A DNA stretch of 14,407 nucleotides, taken from Clostridia bacterium. GTDB taxonomy: Bacteria; Bacillota; Clostridia; Oscillospirales; Acutalibacteraceae. The stretch covers positions 1 to 14,407 of the forward strand of contig JAFYJR010000148.1 of assembly GCA_017538005.1 (NCBI GenBank), in the 5' to 3' direction. The position numbers were made by a program, and so were the translations under genes. The first letter of the stretch is position 1; every line of letters starts with the position of its first letter. Below are positions 14,186 to 14,407 of this stretch, piece after piece. Under the pieces are notes generated by a model. The model searched no databases, had not been told where the DNA came from, and saw only the letters and a program-made list of their open reading frames with translations.

Positions 14186-14407
14186 GTGGCCGAAAAGAAG
14201 AAAAAGGAAGAAGCTGTAAAGGAAAACACCTTGACAGAAGAGAAGAAAACAACAAAAAAGAAGACCGAAACCAAGAAAAAGACTGATACTGCGAAGAAAA
14301 CGGCCACGACCAAGTCTGCCTCCAAGAAGACAACGACAAAGAAAACTACAGAAAAGAAAGAACCGGCCAAAAAGAAAGAAACAGCCAAGAAAGAGCCGGC
14401 AAAGAAA
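14186..14407 (+). CDS. Lysine-rich low-complexity protein, N-terminal fragment of unknown type
   Basis: An open frame of 74 codons without a stop, starting at GTG and running off the right edge. I do not recognise the protein. The start is convincing: GGAGGG at 14173-14178 with 7-nt spacing, 36 nt after the rlmH stop. The visible part is almost wholly Lys, Thr, Glu and Ala (29 Lys, 17 Thr, 11 Glu, 8 Ala of 74), with short repeating units such as KKEPAKK and KKTT, like histone H1 tails. There is no hydrophobic segment and no signal peptide. This could be the disordered N-terminal extension of a nucleic-acid-binding protein (HU-like, Rho-like or a ribosome-associated factor) or a stand-alone histone-like protein; the sequence to the right would decide. 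Position suggests co-transcription with rlmH. Confidence 0.7.
   Translation, partial: MAEKKKKEEAVKENTLTEEKKTTKKKTETKKKTDTAKKTATTKSASKKTTTKKTTEKKEPAKKKETAKKEPAKK

Noticed and set aside
14140..14388. Minus-strand frame of 82 codons full of Phe, Val and Ser that looks like a membrane protein.
   Set aside because: It is the antisense of AAG/AAA/GAA-type codons in the lysine-rich plus-strand gene, which has a proper ribosome binding site; the hydrophobic look follows from the composition.

Overview
The window looks like chromosomal core DNA from a Gram-positive Bacillota (Firmicutes), most likely an anaerobic Clostridia of the Oscillospiraceae/Ruminococcaceae kind. Reasons: strong AGGAGG-type ribosome binding sites, tightly packed operons, moderately high GC, a DegV-family protein, cofactor-independent phosphoglycerate mutase, a WalJ (YycJ)-RlmH pair and a FemAB-type peptidoglycan bridge enzyme. 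The taxonomic call is an inference from gene content. I see no mobile element, CRISPR array, tRNA or rRNA.

The window divides at a 160-bp divergent intergenic region (7619-7778) that carries two back-to-back sigma-A-type promoters. To the left, on the minus strand, lies an apparently continuous transcription unit: valS, a short TrkA-like RCK_N protein, a second TrkA-like protein (RCK_N + RCK_C), a KdpD-like membrane protein (DUF4118 + GAF-like region + H-box, but no ATPase domain), a DegV-family protein, then the glycolytic genes pgk, tpiA and gpmI (only the first 36 codons of gpmI are present). Gaps are 4-nt overlap to 22 nt, so no internal promoter is obvious. The unit combines tRNA charging, a potassium-sensing module without a visible channel subunit, and lower glycolysis without gapA.

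To the right, on the plus strand, is a cell-envelope/ribosome-maturation cluster. It starts with a 933-residue protein that fuses a complete MurE-type Mur ligase to a complete FemAB-type aminoacyltransferase. This is followed by a 4-nt-overlapping RluA/RluD-family pseudouridine synthase, an AT-rich 82-bp gap, murA (TTG start), walJ, rlmH, and the start of a strikingly lysine-rich protein (GTG start) that runs off the right edge.

The most notable item is the MurE-FemAB fusion. One polypeptide would both add the third stem-peptide residue and extend its side chain with bridge amino acids. The position that is Arg in DAP-specific MurE (DNPR) is Gly here (DDPG), so a side-chain-amine residue other than meso-DAP (Lys or Orn) is plausible. 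Second is the potassium module, where three adjacent proteins each lack a part usual for their family (no RCK_C, degenerate glycine motif, no HATPase). Third is a run of four hairpins inside rlmH.
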